Positions 1-12,490 of a stretch of DNA of 64,000 nt are shown piece after piece; the first letter of the stretch is position 1; each line of letters opens with the position of its first letter. The stretch is from Apostichopus japonicus (taxonomy: Eukaryota; Echinodermata; Holothuroidea; Aspidochirotida; Stichopodidae). Under the pieces are notes generated by a model. The model did no database searches. It saw only the letters and a program-made list of their open reading frames with translations, and was not told where the DNA came from. The stretch is taken from positions 14,393,521 to 14,457,520 of the forward strand of contig NC_092562.1 of NCBI RefSeq assembly GCF_037975245.1. Direction: 5' to 3'. The position numbers were made by a program, and so were the translations under genes.

Positions 1-265
1 CGTTTCCGGCCATCTGGGGGTTTGAAAAACTCAAAATTTTCTTGTACGCTCCGCGCCAACCGATGGTGGCGCTCCGCTTAGATAGTCTCTACACATTAGC
101 CCCCCCCCCAATAATTTTCCCGTTCCGCCGCGCCTGGAGGGGCACCCCTCCCCTTAGACCCCTCCCCATGACATTGATCCGTATCCACCTAAGTGCCCCC
201 CCATCAAATGCTGGTGCCCCCCCTGTGCCCCCCCCCCCAGACTGAAAAGTCTGGTGACGCCACTG
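1..265. mobile_element. hAT-type MITE relative, cut by the window edge
   Basis: It contains the family core (ACGCTCCGCGCCAACC, TGGTGGCGCTCCGCTTAGAT), C runs, and a right end GACGCCACTG. Confidence 0.65.
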
Positions 266-721
266 GCTATAGGGTTTATAATACTTTCCCTTATTATATC
301 CTCTCTGGTATTATTTCAATCACTGGAATTATTTATAAATCATATAAACGTTTACATTTCTAATCAAATTTGTTAACATTCGTAGTGCAGGCATACATTA
401 CCAAATCAATGAACACATAGAGAGAGAGGGGCCAGGAAGGGGTCCATGGTCCCGCACTGAGTTACATAACGAGTGAATCCAAGCCCCTGTAAGGGTTATA
501 TTTCATTGTTACCCTTACCCAAAACTCTTGTTCTGTAGAGCGAGAAGACTTTTAAAGTCCCGCCACAGTGGTACAACGGATTCCCGGAACAAGGAGCATC
601 ACACATGGTGGTAGGCAAATATCGCAGATTTCTAACAGGTCCAGTAAATATGACACAGTGGCACTTAGATCCATGGAGAAGGCCCGCGTACGTATGTCCC
701 TATAAATAAAAAATGAGTGAA
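266..721. other. No gene seen
   Basis: AT-rich sequence between a MITE and a SINE; no coding frame, RNA or repeat is recognised. Confidence 0.5.
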
Positions 722-967
722 GGAGTGTTAGCTCAGTGGTTAACGCCGGTGCCTTTCAATCATAAGGTCCCCAGTTCGGGTCACTCCCAGATTAATGTCT
801 GTCGTCCAATTACAGAGTTGTTGACAATTAACAATTCATAATCATGGACGTTAAATATGAAGGCAAGAGGCTGACTTCGGTCAGCTTGCGGTTATGATAA
901 GCCAATGAGGCTTCTTCGCGAATTCCTGCTTGCAGGAGGATCTAATATACATACATAATACATACAA
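722..967 (+). mobile_element. tRNA-derived SINE, family A, copy 1
   Basis: The tRNA-like head has an A box (TTAGCTCAGTGGTTAACG) and a degenerate B box (AGTTCGGGTCACTCC). The shared body follows, including GAGTTGTTGACAATTAACAA and GGACGTTAAATATGAAGG, and the copy ends in a CATA-type tail (ATACATACATAA). An internal Pol III promoter is expected for the family. Confidence 0.85.
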
Positions 968-1255
968 TTCGACTTACATAAATTCCTGTCGTGTCGCAAG
1001 ACTTTTAAAGTTATGCATACAGTTATAAATATGGGTAATGAATATGCAAATTGTACCAATACTGTTGACCTTTGACTGATTTCCTGTAGAACCGGATGTC
1101 GAGATTCGCATATATTCCTTCGTTCAGATAAATTTGTAAATACTTTTAGTAGTTTCACATCGTGAGTGAACCTTGAGTGTGAGTAGTTCCGTGGTGACCA
1201 TTTTAGCCGATTAAAGAATTATTGGTGTGAAGAAGACCCTTAAATGTATTTATAC

Positions 1256-2632
1256 CTTTTTATTACATTTGGTAAGACATCTCTCGACAGTCATCTTTGG
1301 GCTGATTTCTTCGAATACAATCGTTAAGTTGGTTCCAATGTAGTTAAATAAATTGATACATCCTCGATATGTACCCGGGGCAGCTGAGAAATTAGACCAC
1401 GTTTGGAATGTTTGACCAAATGCACCACCTATTGAAGAAGAAAAAATGACCATAAATAATAAAATAGCCAGTCTGGTGGGTGACCATATATACAGGACGA
1501 TCAATATTCCTAGTCTTGCATGTGGAATGCAGGACCCTGCTATACGCAGATGTGTATCACCGCTGTACAAAAACAGACAGTGACGTCAGTTATTTGTACA
1601 ACATCTTACAGTGAGTGAATAGTAACATATAGCAGCATTTAATTTCCCAGTGCCATTTTATTCCGGAACTTCCTAGTGTCCTTACGATAAAGTAAGGATT
1701 CCCATACTCAAGATGGATCCTAACCGAATGGTAACATATATAATCTAACAATAATTCCTTTTCGTAAATATTTAATATATAATATATTGATCCTAATAAT
1801 ATCAAGACCTCTATCGCTATTTTTTCCCCTTTTCTTTTGGAAGCTTCATTATATACATTGCCTACAAGGTTCAATAGTAGAATCAAAATACTATGAGACT
1901 TTGATCCACTTCTAAGAGAAACGTCCTGAGGTTTATCACCGTAAGACTATTTACGAATACATTAAGATTATACTTATACTATACCAATATGCACCACCTT
2001 GCACCAAAGTCATTTGCTAGCGCCGATATAAAGTTAATACCCAGATTCTTTCAATCTTAAGGTCAAGCAAATACTGTAGTGACCGAGCAGTAACAGAACA
2101 AACTAAAACACATGCAACCAACAAAGAATGACACAAGACAAGTTGACAGCTTGGATGCTGGAGGAGCTCTGGTTTGTATTATCCTCTTGTAACATCATCT
2201 CCAACATACATAACAAATTAACACTCACATAAACCAACACCCTAGTATAATACAATCCTATTGGTAGGTGGAAGACCACTGACCACTCCCACTTGGTCAT
2301 TCCATCTCTCACAAACATCTACACCTGTATAACATGTGATATCACACCAGAGTGTGTGCACCTGGGTACTCTCCAATTGACCTGGCTATAACAACTTCCA
2401 AACATAACTCAAATTACAGTGTAAACAATAGACAGAATACCAACAATGCCATAGATGGCTATCCTCAGTGGACTAGAACAAACAGTGACCAGAACAGTCT
2501 AATAAATGCCAGCAAGTACAAAAGACTGGCCAAAGATAGGATAAATAAGCTAGGACCCTACAATACAACACCAAAAGGTAGCTTTTAAAGATGAGATTCT
2601 CAAGTATTTTCAAGCCTAACTGAAAATATTAT

Positions 2633-2675
<43 letters not shown>

Positions 2676-2899
2676 CCTATATACTTACCGGACACCAGTT
2701 CACCGTAGTACTGCTGGCTCCCTTCTCCGGCATGTGCATGTCCCTCCTGAAGCAACCGGTTGGTCCTCCTCAAATACCCCTTGCGATCTACATTTTTCCT
2801 TATCTCGGCGAGGAAAAAAATCGGCACGACGAGAGACAGGCTAAATAAAGAAAGACATCCCGCCAACAAGTTACCACTGATTCTATTGGTGTTTACCAT
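1256..2899 (-). CDS. Type II membrane protein with WSC domain, 5' part of gene (2 exons)
   Basis: Exon 1 (2689-2899) starts at an ATG and gives 70 residues plus one base: a short cytoplasmic tail, a membrane span at about residues 11-31, then a basic stem. Its donor reads CCG|GTAAGT. Exon 2 (1256-1428) follows a strong pyrimidine tract ending in AATAG and is in the matching phase. It encodes YRGC, a spacer, then MTVERCLTKC, the Cys pattern of a WSC domain, which in this family is a small carbohydrate-binding module. The domain is incomplete; the donor at its end (AAG|GTATAA, phase 0) leads off the left edge. A TM-stem-WSC layout is known in WSCD sulfotransferases and in peptide O-xylosyltransferases, and I cannot tell which this is. 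An upstream ATG at 2965 would add 22 residues before the span; I prefer 2899. The splice join is predicted from sequence only. Confidence 0.55.
1429..2688 (-). other. Intron of the WSC gene
   Basis: It lies between two phase-matched exons. It contains the TA microsatellite and an open frame of 78 codons on the plus strand (2352-2588) with no recognised similarity. Confidence 0.5.
2637..2673. repeat. (TA)n microsatellite
   Basis: Uninterrupted TA repeat in the intron just after the WSC gene's anchor exon, within 20 bases of its donor. Confidence 0.9.
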
Positions 2900-3549
2900 A
2901 TTGCCTGTCACGCATAATATGTCCTGCAAGTAGATTTCATAACGTATGTGCTTAGTTTGAGTCAAGAGTCAAGTATTTAACACTATGTACTCTCCGAAAT
3001 ACCTTTATCTAAACACTATATGGTATACGGCCTTGCCCCTTGACTGAGTGGACTGTGCATGGCCCTAATCAAGCTTTAACCGGGAAAGGTGGATCCAGAT
3101 AAAAGGACGTCAAACACTAAGGATCGACAAAACGGTATTTGAATGGATGATGGGTGAAGAAAACAAAAATCAATAACATTCAGAATAGGAATAGTAACTA
3201 AGGCTTAGGGAACAGTCTATGGCTCTGACGTCACTCTCCAATCTGGAAATCGTTCGCACCACATCCTCCCTTTATTACAATTCAATTTGGTTTCCAGACA
3301 AAGGGAGTACACGACAAAGGGAATTTTATAGGGGGATTAAACGCATTAACATTTTAAGGTGATGTTACACAGATAACATTAACTGACCTACCGATTTTAC
3401 TGAACAATATAATCCTGTCCGAGCTGATTGTCGTTATCTCTCAGTTATTAACACATAGTTATGTCACCATGGAGATATGATACTGTCATATCAGACCTTC
3501 TGTGATCAGAAATTGAAGGCGTATTACGTACGTTGTTGAAGTTGAAAGC

Positions 3550-4100
3550 GTAACAAGCTGTTGGTTAGGCCTCATCTGAAGTATGCTGTGCAGGCTTGTA
3601 ACCCATGTTTTGCCATGGATAAGGAAATACTCGTAATGGTTTAGGGGGGGCTACTAGGATGATTAAAGAGTGTTCCTTATGATAGGCGGTTGCAACTGTT
3701 TAATCTCACTACACTGGAGCTTAGGAGGTTACGTGGTGACTTGATTCAGGTTTTCAAGATTGTGTATGGTTTTGACAATTTATCCTTCACTAACTTGTTC
3801 ATGGTTGCTAATAGTAGTTGTACCAGAGGTCACTGTCTTAAACTCCAAAAGTCACAAAGGAGGATTATTATTCGGCATAACTTTTTTTCTAATAGGGTTG
3901 TGAATGAGTGGAAGGGTTTGTCTGAGAAAGTTGTACTTGCAAGTAGTGTGAATGGGTTGAAGATTGCTTTGGACAAGCACTTTAAGCATTGTAATCGGGT
4001 CTGAGTGTTTGTGTCTTCAGTTCTTTCTCTCTCCTATAGGGTTCTTGATGGGGACTGAGTGTCCCTCCTGATCACTTTTTCTACTAAATTTAACTAAATT
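3550..4100 (+). mobile_element. CR1-like LINE 3' end fragment
   Basis: It encodes a broken CR1 tail (RRLQLFNLTTLELRRLRGDL, FKIVYGFDNLSFTNLF) with a 104-codon open part at 3690-4004. The 3' UTR has GGGGACTGAGTGTCCCTCCT. Confidence 0.75.
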
Positions 4101-4539
4101 ATTGCGTAACACAACGCTAATATTTATGACATTAAAAAATCCTTGTCCAATTTTTCAAACCCTCATGCATTTAATGCCTTATGGCAAAAGTATGATTTTT
4201 ATGAAGTTTTAGTGATATTTTGCATCTGACAACAACACAATGATTTATCATTTTACTGTGACAATTTGATTTGTAAATGTTGTTATTTTTCTTGATTACA
4301 TTGTAAATTATTTCTTCATATTTCAATGATACTACTGCGACAAATGTGTTTTATTTCGATGAAATTCTGGATACTGATGATATTGGTAGCTCAGCAAAGA
4401 TTTCTAAATGTATCACATATCAAGGGATTTACCACATATCAAGTTTATTACGTAATCACATATCCAGGCTAGATCAGCAAGAAGATAATGATAGAAAAGT
4501 AAATATAATGGAAGATTAGCTACCATGCTGATGTATGTA

Positions 4540-4790
4540 TGTGTGTATGCGAGTGTGTGTATGTATCTATGTATTTTAGATCTTCCTGCAAGCAGGAACT
4601 CGCGAAGAAGCCATCATTGGCTTATCAAAGCCATAAGCTGACCAAAGTCAGTCTCTTAGATTCATATTTTAACGTCCATGATTATGAATTGTCAATTGTC
4701 AACAACTCTGTAACTGGACGACATATACATTAATCTTGGAGTGACTCGAACCGGGGACCTTATGATTGAAAGGCACCGGCGTTAACCACT
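4540..4790 (-). mobile_element. SINE family A, copy 2
   Basis: It reads in reverse from a TGTATGTAT tail to AACCACT. The last bases of the tRNA-like head are missing. The B box (GGTTCGAGTC on the minus strand) is intact. Confidence 0.85.
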
Positions 4791-4799
4791 GTCTGGTTG

Positions 4800-5810
4800 T
4801 CTTGATAGTCTTGTTAAGACCCTATATGGTGGCATACTCCTATTAGAGTCTATATCAATCCGCTCGATTGTTCTCCTTCAGGAAAAGTGCCAAAAAGCAG
4901 CAGGAGAACATCTTTTGTGACCTGTTATCAATCATAATCTAGTTTTTTGTGGCTTTCATGTTGAAGAGCATGAATGGAAGCTTACATGTGGTGAAAAAAT
5001 TGGGTCAATTGAGGCAATTGTAGACCCCTTTAGGCTTCCCAGGAGCAGCGTAGGAAATTTGTTTACCACTGAGTGAAGAGGTTTGTTTACAAGTGACGAA
5101 AACTTCCGGCTCGGATAGCAAAAAATTTTCACGGTCAAGGTACGGAAAATTGATGGTGCCATGAAAGGCCAACTTGTCAGCTATCCGGTGATGGGTAGCG
5201 TTAAGCTAGTGAAAACTTCTATCTAGACTTAGAGACCACATTACTTTTGTGATTTAGTGTGTAAGTCAATGGGGCTTTTAATGGGCGTATGCTACCATAT
5301 AGTATGAACAGTTATAGTGTACCTTCTTTTTCAAGAAGGAATTTTGCCCGCAGCTATTGCTATACTGCCCAGAGAACGCCCGCGGCAACGCTTTCGATAT
5401 ATACTCCTCGGGCATGTCAAAAACAGTGGGCAAGCACATTCGTGGTAGGCAGAAACGGACTCTGAGGCGCATATATAGTTGCGCGCGAGAAAAAGAGTTT
5501 TACAAACGACTTGGCCAAGTCTACCATGATGACATTACAGACCACTAACTTTGATTCACTTCCCGTATTAAAAGGAAGGGTGTCTTCAGTCAAAAATAGG
5601 TTAACATTCAATCACAGATATATCAAATTAGGGACAAGATATTGATGTGGGGTTTTAAACTTATATTATGAAATATATTTCTCTTTTTCGTTTCTCAACA
5701 AGGAAAACTATGGAGTCACTTTTACTGACCTTCCAAGATTACTACTCAAAAATGTATATTACATGCCAATGTATATTACGAGTAAAGTCCCTGGGATAAA
5801 TCTTACGGCA
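4800..5810. other. No gene seen
   Basis: Overlapping short frames on both strands at 5278-5611 give peptides of about 63 residues with no known motif; I treat them as chance. Confidence 0.4.
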
Positions 5811-5819
5811 CGATGTATG

Positions 5820-6045
5820 AATTAAGCGTATCTAAGCGTAGCGCCACCATGCGTTGGCGCGAAGCGCACAAGAAAATATTGGCTGAAAATGCCTCCCAGA
5901 TCGCTGGAAAACTTCCCAAGCCTTGTAAATTGCATCTAAGCATTTTCTATTTTGAAATTACTAGCGATATCATAAAAAAAATATATGCTCAAGGAGGGGG
6001 CGGTCGCCCCCTTCGCCCCCCCCCCCACCTACTTGGCTACGCGCC
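5820..6045. mobile_element. hAT-type MITE relative
   Basis: It carries the core in the opposite sense (TCTAAGCGTAGCGCCACCAT, GTTGGCGCGAAGCGCACAAG) and a C run at 6018-6028. A fragment of the same core lies at 12700-12770. Confidence 0.5.
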
Positions 6046-6312
6046 TGGTCACATATCCGTAGTCAATGCATGCTAAGTTCTTCAATACCTCCCTTATTTA
6101 CGTTCGGGGAAACATTTCATACTGTAGTTTGATTTTTGCTCCATTATCTGCCATCGGAATATCCCTTTAACTTTTAACATATGTTGCTAGCAGTTTCACG
6201 ACATTAATGCTTGCATGTACAATATTAACCACCACACATCCTCCGGTCTGGTTAAGTATGGTCAACCACTATCATTCCTAAGAAGAAACGACATTCTTTT
6301 GACCATCGGTTT

Positions 6313-6500
6313 TCATTTAGGGGATAAATACGAAGGGAACCGGTCTTAAATTTGATTTGAGACCGATGATGACGTCATCGAGGAGGCTGAGCGGACCGAG
6401 GCGATAGCCGAGGTCCGCTGCCCTTCTCGATGACGTCATCAGAGGTCTCAAATCAAATTTAAGACCGGGTACCCTCGTTTTTATCCCCATTCATAAATGA
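6313..6500. mobile_element. Fold-back element of 188 bp with two CRE palindromes
   Basis: The arms are about 70 bases long: CGGTCTTAAATTTGATTTGA is repeated reversed, and so are the outer GGGGATAAA parts. TGACGTCA occurs in each arm (6370-6377 and 6431-6438). The loop, CGGACC..GAGGTCCG, is itself a smaller palindrome. Confidence 0.75.
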
Positions 6501-6896
6501 CCCTCACAAATGTTAGAAAACCGCATTTTTTCGCAAATTTTTGCTGATCTGTATTTAATTCTCCTAATGCCTCCCTTGATCTTTTTCCAGAATGACGTAA
6601 TAGTAACCTCATTGTAAAACAGCATTTTCTTCCGACGAACATTAAGAGTGAAAAAAATACGAATGAAGCAGTGTCGTTTGGTCTTAAATTTTTGTACTTT
6701 TATCCATTCAAACACTAAAAAATGGAGGCAAATGCAAATTAAATAAGTACAGATGAACAAATTTCTAAAGATAACATTGTAAAACGTTTTTTTGACCTAT
6801 CAGGTCAAATTGCGCAATAAACAGATGCTGAGTTGTGTGTGTTCTGGAAAGTCCGTAAACACTACAACACAGTTAGGATAGCAACGTTGCTTGTTG

Positions 6897-7271
6897 CTAA
6901 CAATCTTTTGAGTAGAACTCGTCTATCCCTGGTCGGTACATGAACCGTTCAAATAAACGTTTACTGGACCTGAGAATGAGCAGTTTTTGAAGAGGTTCCG
7001 AGCTCCATTGTTCGACAGGTGTTTTTGTAGTAACCGCAGTGTTATTGCGAGTCTGAAAGATCGTTAGGCCTAGTCCCTGGTCAGTAATGTCATTACTGCT
7101 AGTAGTAGTAGTGCTAACGTTATTGTTAGGCTTAGCAACAAGGTTTCTACTGTTACTAGTGTCAACATTGGACGCTTTACGCTTCGGTTCTTCGTTGAAG
7201 CACCTCGATAAGGGTGCTGACATTGACTCTAGCCCAAAATTAAGCTCAAAATGAATCCCTAAGTCATTCAT
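6897..7271 (-). CDS. Hypothetical ORF, Ser/Thr/Asn-rich
   Basis: This is an open frame of 124 codons with ATG at 7271 and stop at the left end. The middle is low complexity (Asn, Ser and Thr runs). The C-terminal part is basic and ends with GIDEFYSKDC. There is no signal peptide, membrane span or known motif. It lies between the WSC gene and the fusion enzyme gene, on the same strand. It may be a chance frame or a single exon. Confidence 0.2.
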   Translation of the reverse strand: MNDLGIHFELNFGLESMSAPLSRCFNEEPKRKASNVDTSNSRNLVAKPNNNVSTTTTSSNDITDQGLGLTIFQTRNNTAVTTKTPVEQWSSEPLQKLLILRSSKRLFERFMYRPGIDEFYSKDC

Positions 7272-7560
7272 GTTACTCGAAGTATTTAGCTGGATGATTT
7301 AAGAAGTACGTACAGTGTGTATTGAGACTCTGTGTGTGTGAAAACATATACAGTACTACTGCTGTAACTGATTGAAAGTAGGCTATATATACTGTACAGT
7401 GTTCTTTGCAATTTGGAAAATTTCTTTGCCCATAAACATATTTGCATATACTCATTGCATGTCTTCATTTCTTTTAATTATGACGTCATGATTGCCACGG
7501 CAACAAACCAGTGTTTGTCTAACATTTCGATCCTGAAGCAATTCTCCTCTCTATACACTC

Positions 7561-7591
7561 GACCAGTCTCGAATCGCATTCGAGACTGGTC
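7561..7591. repeat. Perfect 14 bp inverted repeat with 3 bp loop
   Basis: GACCAGTCTCGAAT, then CGC, then its exact reverse complement. No T run follows and no host gene is known nearby, so this is only a structural call. Confidence 0.8.
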
Positions 7592-8888
7592 CAGTATACA
7601 GGAAGTTTGTTTAGGCATTTATGAATGCAAAGTAACTTATGTTATAAATCATAAGCGTATGATTGCGACGTAGGAGGGGGGGGGGGAGAGTCTGAGCGGA
7701 CCAGGAGCCTATGCCACTATCCCGAACCTCTTTTTTTAATCCTAGGAATGCAGTCCACGACGTTATTCGATCGTTCAGCTAGCGAACGGACAGCCAGACA
7801 ATCAATTCATTATTGCTTGAATCTTTTTTTTTTTTTCTTTCTTTTTTTAAGGATATTTAGTAGAAATTCCCTATAATTCGATAAAGTTTTGAAATTATAC
7901 TGGACATGAAACAGACGAACTACCAAGATATATTCCATGCCAATGAGAAAATTTGACATTATTTAAGAAACTCGTCGAACTTTGGGGATAAGAAGTCGAA
8001 ATTGCGAGGAAAAATATATAAAAAAAAATAAAACAAATTTCGTCATAGAAAAAAAAAGTCATAAATCTTGAGATAAATTACTCGTAACATTCTGATAAAT
8101 CAACATTTTTATTTTAAAAATATATATGTAAATTAAAAGAAGTAAAATCAAGGAAAAAGAGAAGATAGTACCTTGGGGGATGGGGAGGGGGGGTGAGATG
8201 TTAAGCTTAATTCCGGTGTACGAAAGTCTATGTTTTGAGAATGTCGTCGTAACATGACAGAATAAGGACAGATTTAAAGTTAACGAGACGACATAGCTGA
8301 ATACAGACACTTCCCCTTGAAGTGCTCAATGCAGTTCCAAACTTAATATCGGAAAATTGTGTTATTTTGAAATTTGAGACTATAGTATTCTCATTTTTTG
8401 AAATAAAAAAAACTTCACTAGTAAACAGATTTTAGTACCAAGATTTCCAAAAGCGTTACAAATCAGGATTTTTCAAGGATTTTCTAGTGACAAATATTTC
8501 TGAAACTTATATTGAAAAGAAAAATATTCCAAACTGCTAGTTGGAAATCGCCATCTTAATATTTTGCTCCTAACTCGATATGTGATTGATTGAATGTAAC
8601 CTATTTTGACTGGGTAAACCCTCAACTATACTGAAAGAAGTTGGATCACAGTGGGGGATATGTGATGGCATCTGGGGATATGTTCTCCCGCTAGCTTTAC
8701 TCAGGATATTATTTCCACCCACGCCTCCCTTAAAAAAAATTGATTTATAATTGTAACCTGACATATCATTAACTGGTAGGTCGCGTGGTCAAACTGATTG
8801 ATAGTACAAGTTCAGTTTGTTCATACCGTTTTAATTTTGAATAAATTTGACATCATTTGAATCTAAATATCATTTGCATATTTATAAT
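7592..8888. other. No gene seen
   Basis: AT-rich with T and A runs; a G run lies at 7675-7685. No feature is supported. Confidence 0.4.
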
Positions 8889-9162
8889 ATGTGTGTATGT
8901 ATGTATATGGGTGTGTGTGTGTATGTATGTATTTTTAGATCCTCCTGCGAGCAGAAACTCGCAAAGAAGCCATCATTTGGCTTATCATAACCGCAAGCTG
9001 ACCAATGTCAGTCTCTTAGATTCATATTAGACGTCCACGATTATGAATTGTAAATTGTCAACAACTCTGTAACTGGACGAAATATACATTAATCTTGGAG
9101 TGACTCGAACTCGGGACCTTATGATTGAAAGGCACCGGCGTTAACCACTGAGCTAACACTCC
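8889..9162 (-). mobile_element. SINE family A, copy 3
   Basis: Full-length reverse copy: TGTATGTA tail, body, then GAGCTAACACTCC as the end of the tRNA-like head. It lies downstream of the fusion enzyme gene. Confidence 0.85.
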
Positions 9163-9885
9163 TACAGTGGTGCGCGCATGGGACGTGGTGGAATGAGGGG
9201 AAATCCGACCCCCCCCCCCCCCGCATCCCGGACTGATTTAGATATAGGGGCCGAAATCATATAGAAAGACCTTGTAGAGGCGAATCAAGTATTTTATAAG
9301 TATGGGTGCTGCCCTGGAATCATTGAAGCCGTGTACCCCAGAGAGAAGTAAATAATTTATAGACGCCAAGTGATCCATACTGGTGCATAGTTAGACCACA
9401 ACTTCTGAGCTATATTAGAAGCTGGAACGCAAGGTTATGCTTATAAATACTTCATGTGAGCATCAAAGGGAGAGGCAATGTAACCTGTATATAAGTAATA
9501 GATCCTCGACTGAACCATTTTCCTCGGACTGAATCATTGCCGCACGCCCGACTGGCGAGGAGAGTTTGGGATCACCCCCCCCCCCATCCCTCTACCCTTT
9601 ATTTCATTTTAAACTTCATACAAACACTCCACTTAATAAAATTTAAAATGTATTTAAAATGTAAAAAATATATTCGATTTATATTATAACAAAATATTTA
9701 AAATGAATGCTAGTTTATGTATTTATGTACATCACCCCACCCCACATCCCCTCCCAACCCAATCATCCTTTCCATCCAAGAAAATTGCTCAAAAACTACA
9801 ACAAGCAAAAGCAACATTGCTCATACAGAACGCAATTATGTTCAACACATTGCAATATGGCTGACAAAAATTGCGAAGTACTATA

Positions 9886-11711
9886 CTACTGATTGGATAA
9901 GCAAGTGTCGTGAAGAAACTTGTTTAATAGTGACATTATTTGCGCTCTTGTTATGGACATGACTTGAGTTTGATTGAGTCCTAAGGGCAAAGATGTTAAT
10001 ACTCCTGCTTTCAATATGACAGAGATACTGCGATGGGAGTAATGTACAGCTATGGGCAACTGTGAGGGATCTGGCCGTCTCATCTGGAATTCTTTGGATG
10101 TACTATTGCAACTGAATGGCACCTGAAATACGGTTTCGACTTGCTCTACTAAACTAAAAATGTCTACTAATCCATCTGACAAAAACTGAGCAAAACATAA
10201 CATATCTGACACGTGAGGTTTACCTACAGCTATAAAAGTTGGATTGGACTGCCACTCGACTTCACCCATCAATCTCGCCACACGAGTATAATCGTTGCTG
10301 GTGCCATATACTAACGCTGGAACAATGCCTTCATAGATGGTAAATGAATCCTTGAAAGGTGGCGAGCAAGCTGGAAACTGAAATGGTAGCACGTCAAAGT
10401 CGGACATCCAACCCCCGCCCACAGTAGCCATGGCGACGTATCTCAAAAAGCAAGACATTTCGTATTCTTTTCTATTTATTGTTGGTAACTGTTCAAATTT
10501 CGCTCGAAGACTCAGGTAATCTGGGTGTGTCTTCGCGTCCTCTTCGCTAAGTATACGAGGATTCCAACCGGCCAATGTCCACGATTCTGTCCATATTTGT
10601 AAGATTGCCGCCTGTATAATGCGCTCTTCTTCAGCGATCGCATTAATCTTTTGGAAGTAAGTATAAATGACACAATTCGTATTATTAGAGGAGGTAATAT
10701 CGTCGCTGTGGTAGCCTTTGCGGTCTGCGCGCATCTTGTGTGTAATATCGTCCCTTTGGCGTCTTGTAGTACATTCTTGATAGCGCGATGCGAGCGTATC
10801 CGGCGTTAAGTCTAACTCTGGGTTTTGCAGCTCCGAACTATCGTGAAGATTCATCGAGTAACCTAAAACACAAAAATCGATCGCGTAAAGATTGGTCAAC
10901 TTTGCCCAACTAGCTGGGTTGTAGTGTTTAGAACAATCGAGCTGAATCATTTCAGATTGCAAAGAAGATGTGTCCATATTTATTCTGCTGCCGAGGTCAA
11001 GGATACTCTGGTTCCAACTTTCAAAGACTAAGAGTTGATCCATATCAAATTTTCCCGAGGAACGGAAAAGCATACCGACTTGTGTTTGAAGATGTTCGTT
11101 ACTTTCAATGTGAACATCTCCGCCGGGAAAAAGAGATCTTTCCATGAAAGCTTCAAATGACGACGAGGTGACGTCATCAAAGAAAAAGCCCGCCAAATTA
11201 TTATCAGTTTTATGGTCAATCCACTCTTGAGATAAAACTTTCCAAACGGAGTGCAGTCGTGAACACGGATGACGGACTACGGCGAATTTGTAAAAATCTT
11301 GAAAGGCAATCGCGTCAAATTCGTCGATTTTATGGTATCCTCCTAAGGGATGTCCCCCCGTCACTCGTCTTTGATCGTCAAAAAGATATGACGTTTCGAT
11401 GACGTCGCCACCGGCGAGAGGGATATGAATAAACAACAGTTGGTGCTCTTCTGAGATTTGACTATATTTGGGTGCAATGGGGTATTGGAGGATAGATTTC
11501 GATGATCCTTTCTTGCAATATGGATGACCGGCTAGTTTATCAAATCCTGGACCGCAAACCCACGCGTTAGAATTGTCATTACGACATACTTGAGAGGGTG
11601 GATTATCTGCGTCACCTTTTTTAATGACCTCTAACGACCAGCCGTTTGGACAGTTTGCCATTAGCAAACCACCGGTACTCGTGGTTTCCACTTGATGATC
11701 GGCAACAGTAT
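9886..11711 (-). CDS. Terminal exon of a sulfotransferase-like / DXD glycosyltransferase-like fusion protein
   Basis: This exon has 608 uninterrupted codons after a split first codon. The acceptor is TTGCACAG just above 11711. No ATG lies near the 5' end (the codon at 11691 is GTG), so it needs an upstream exon. With the anchor exon at 16653-16878 the protein would be 683 residues. In that numbering a four-Cys segment spans 96-141. A Sulfotransfer_2-like domain follows: loop IHIPLAGGD at about 170-178 and 3'-phosphate motif VVRHPCSRLHS at about 220-230. After a linker, a second domain begins near 420 and has RYVAMATVGGGWMSDFDV, a DXD motif (D513, D515) as in GT32-like glycosyltransferases. 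The usual loop is PKTGG; here Lys is Leu, so sulfate transfer is doubtful. A minus-strand AATAAA lies at 9598-9603, about 280 bases after the stop. The expected location is the Golgi lumen. Confidence 0.8.
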
Positions 11712-11893
11712 CTGTGCAATAAAAAACAAATCATAACATCAACCTCAAATTAATATGATAAATATTAGTTAAAAATAATAGTCACTGGTGTTTTTAAAAA
11801 ATTTCAGAAAATAAGAGAGAAATCATTGTATATATATTTGCCTGCACGATCACAGAATATCATTGGAGGAATCGGAACAACTAGCGGTACAAT

Positions 11894-12490
11894 GTACCGT
11901 AAAAAGGGGTAACTTTGGCTGGTTTTAGGCTTATTTGTCGAATAAATAAAGAGTATAATAATAAAAAAAAACACGTTTCTTATGTTAAAAATGAACATTG
12001 GCATTCTTAGATATTTATATAGATCAAATTTGATGTAAATATGTGGTGTTCTTAAAACTTATGTGATAAGTAAACCCCAAAAAATGATTTTTACATTTGG
12101 GGCAACTTTGGCAGGTATATACAGTACTAAATCAATAGTATAAAAAAAATAAAAAAATATTCAATCAATTTTTTGGACATTGAGGGGGCTGGGATTCGAA
12201 GAAAAACTCTCAAAACCAAAAATAATACTTAGAGCGGCAATGGGAGCTTGCACAATATTTATGCAAATTAGCACATTATTTCCTAATTTCAATTGTTTAC
12301 AAATTATTTCAAATAGTATCTATCATAATAATCATGTTGGCAAAATGTTCTACCCTTTATACCCCCAAACATCACACGAAATCACAATATTGAAACACTG
12401 TCGAAAATAGAGGGCAGTCGGTCAATTTAATAAAACCCCTTAACTGCCAATATTACCCCGGGTGCCAACGTTACCCCGTTTTACGGTAAC
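11894..12490. mobile_element. MITE of about 597 bp with inverted ends, in the fusion enzyme intron
   Basis: The left end GTACCGTAAAAAGGGGTAAC and the reverse of the right end GTTACCGTAAAACGGGGTAA agree for about 26 bases. Further GGGGCAACTTTGGC and CCAATATTACCCC motifs repeat inside. I cannot place its superfamily. Confidence 0.65.

Noticed and set aside
892-1158. 88-codon minus-strand frame
   Set aside because: Part of it is antisense to the SINE body, and the peptide has no recognisable content.
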